A stretch of DNA of 6,764 bases from Clostridia bacterium. Lineage in GTDB: Bacteria > Bacillota > Clostridia > CAKSNL01 > HGM11501. The DNA lies in assembly GCA_017390225.1 (NCBI GenBank), contig JAFPCL010000152.1, positions 1 to 6,764 on the forward strand. Direction: 5' to 3'. This document shows, in pieces, positions 6,238 through 6,764 of this stretch. How positions within the stretch are numbered: position 1 is the stretch's first letter; the number at the start of each line of letters is the position of its first letter. The position numbers were made by a program, and so were the translations under genes. The notes under the pieces are model-generated. The model ran no database searches and was not told the DNA's origin. It saw nothing but the letters and a program-made list of their open reading frames with translations.

Positions 6238-6360
6238 ACTGTTTCACCTTCTTTCTGTTTCGTTTTTAAAAAACGTGCTTTTTTTGATGTTCATTTTACT
6301 ATTTCGACAGATTTTCTTCTTTTCCTTTTTATTATTTTGAAATTTATAAAAATTTATAAA
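6238..6360 (-). promoter_or_regulatory. AT-rich leader and probable promoter region of the dnaG operon
   Basis: This is the only spacer between the upstream terminator and dnaG, so the operon promoter should lie here, but no -35/-10 pair is convincing. Visible elements are an exact tandem 10-bp repeat (AATTTATAAA at 6341-6350 and 6351-6360), which could act as an A/T-rich UP element; a -10-like TAAAAT near 6294-6299 with no good -35; and a 7-bp-arm palindrome, CGTTTTT-A-AAAAACG, at 6261-6275 in the likely 5' UTR. The Shine-Dalgarno AAGGTG sits 7 nt before the TTG start of dnaG. The promoter assignment is inferred from position. Confidence 0.45.
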
Positions 6361-6392
6361 AAAGCGACCGCACGGTTTTGTGCGATCGCTTT
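6358..6392 (-). terminator. Rho-independent terminator after the dockerin gene
   Basis: On the minus strand AAAGCGA pairs with TCGCTTT, followed by one A/C mismatch and a 5-bp CGCAC/GTGCG inner stem closing an AAAACC loop. A run of six T (6358-6363, partly in the stem) follows. It lies 35 nt after the dockerin stop codon and separates that gene from the dnaG operon. Confidence 0.85.
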
Positions 6393-6426
6393 TATTTCAA
6401 AGGTTAAGATTGGTTGCTTCCGAATC

Positions 6427-6764
6427 TTAGAAGGGCCAGCTACCGGTGCTGAGGAAGCTCAGAAGACCAACCAGGTCGTTCATGCGAACAGCGCCGTCGC
6501 CGTTAACGTCTGCATTTACCATACCCTGTGCAGACAATTCCGTACCGGAGGACAGGTGAGACAGAAGAGCAACCAAGTCGTTCATACGAACACTGCCGTC
6601 GCAGTTTACGTCACCGCGAAGACCCGTTACTTCCGGAGCTTTTGCCGTCAGAACAACGGATTCGAATACTGCACCGTAAGCCACGGTTACCATGATGTCG
6701 CCTGCCTTGGTTACGGTGACGGTGTTGCCGGAAACGGTTGCGGCATCTGCGGGGAATACGGTGA
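6427..6764 (-). CDS. Dockerin type I domain protein, C-terminal part (5' end outside window)
   Basis: The reading frame stays open to the window edge, so the gene is partial and its start is not visible. An internal ATG at 6693 lies inside the Ig-like stretch and is not a credible start. The first ~45 visible residues (TVTKAGDIMVTVAYG...VVLTAK) have the alternating beta-strand look of a bacterial Ig-like (BIG2-type) domain; this is by resemblance only. The last ~65 residues form a type I dockerin with two F-hand calcium loops, DVNCDGSVRMND and DVNGDGAVRMND, each followed by a leucine-rich helix (LVALLSHLSSG and LVGLLSFLSTG). Dockerins bind cohesins on scaffoldin or cell-surface proteins, so the product is expected to be exported. 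Its catalytic or binding module lies beyond the window. The protein ends WPF and then TAA, followed closely by a terminator. The dockerin call is strong; the Ig call is moderate. Confidence 0.85.
   Translation of the reverse strand, partial: TVFPADAATVSGNTVTVTKAGDIMVTVAYGAVFESVVLTAKAPEVTGLRGDVNCDGSVRMNDLVALLSHLSSGTELSAQGMVNADVNGDGAVRMNDLVGLLSFLSTGSWPF

Overview
The window looks like chromosomal DNA from a low-to-mid GC Bacillota (Firmicutes), probably an anaerobic Clostridia-like or related lineage. The basis is the dnaG-rpoD-trmK-nif3 gene order, which is a Bacillota hallmark, strong AAAGGAG-type ribosome binding sites, and a dockerin-bearing protein next door. I cannot name a genus. Every supported gene is on the minus strand, so the window reads right to left.

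Right edge (6427-6764): the C-terminal part of a secreted protein with an Ig-like strand region and a type I dockerin. It ends at an intrinsic terminator (6358-6392). A 123-base AT-rich leader (6238-6360) follows and probably holds the promoter of the next operon.

Centre (1977-6237): the macromolecular synthesis operon. It encodes DNA primase (dnaG, TTG start), the housekeeping sigma factor (rpoD/sigA), tRNA m1A22 methyltransferase (trmK) and a Nif3/DUF34 metal-binding protein. The genes are tightly packed: a 16-nt gap, then a 4-nt overlap, then a roughly 26-nt overlap. Together they link replication priming, transcription initiation and tRNA modification. The operon ends in a strong 14-bp hairpin terminator (1923-1963).

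Left (1-2006): the accessory part. One monocistronic gene (323-1747) encodes an AlbA_2/Schlafen-like, GHKL-type ATP-binding, winged-helix protein of the COG2865 kind. Its promoter is near consensus (TTGACA, 17 bp, TATCAT with extended TG). Directly upstream are a 19-bp perfect palindrome and five units with an exact 21-bp period, each carrying GTATAC. The block made of nif3 tail, terminator, array, palindrome and -35 box recurs after the gene (84-300). The accessory gene is therefore bracketed by direct repeats of about 215 bp, and the downstream copy even keeps a nine-codon remnant of the nif3 3' end. In that copy the -10 box and Shine-Dalgarno sequence have been lost. This repeat-bracketed regulator with phased arrays is the unusual system in the window. 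The housekeeping operon is ordinary.
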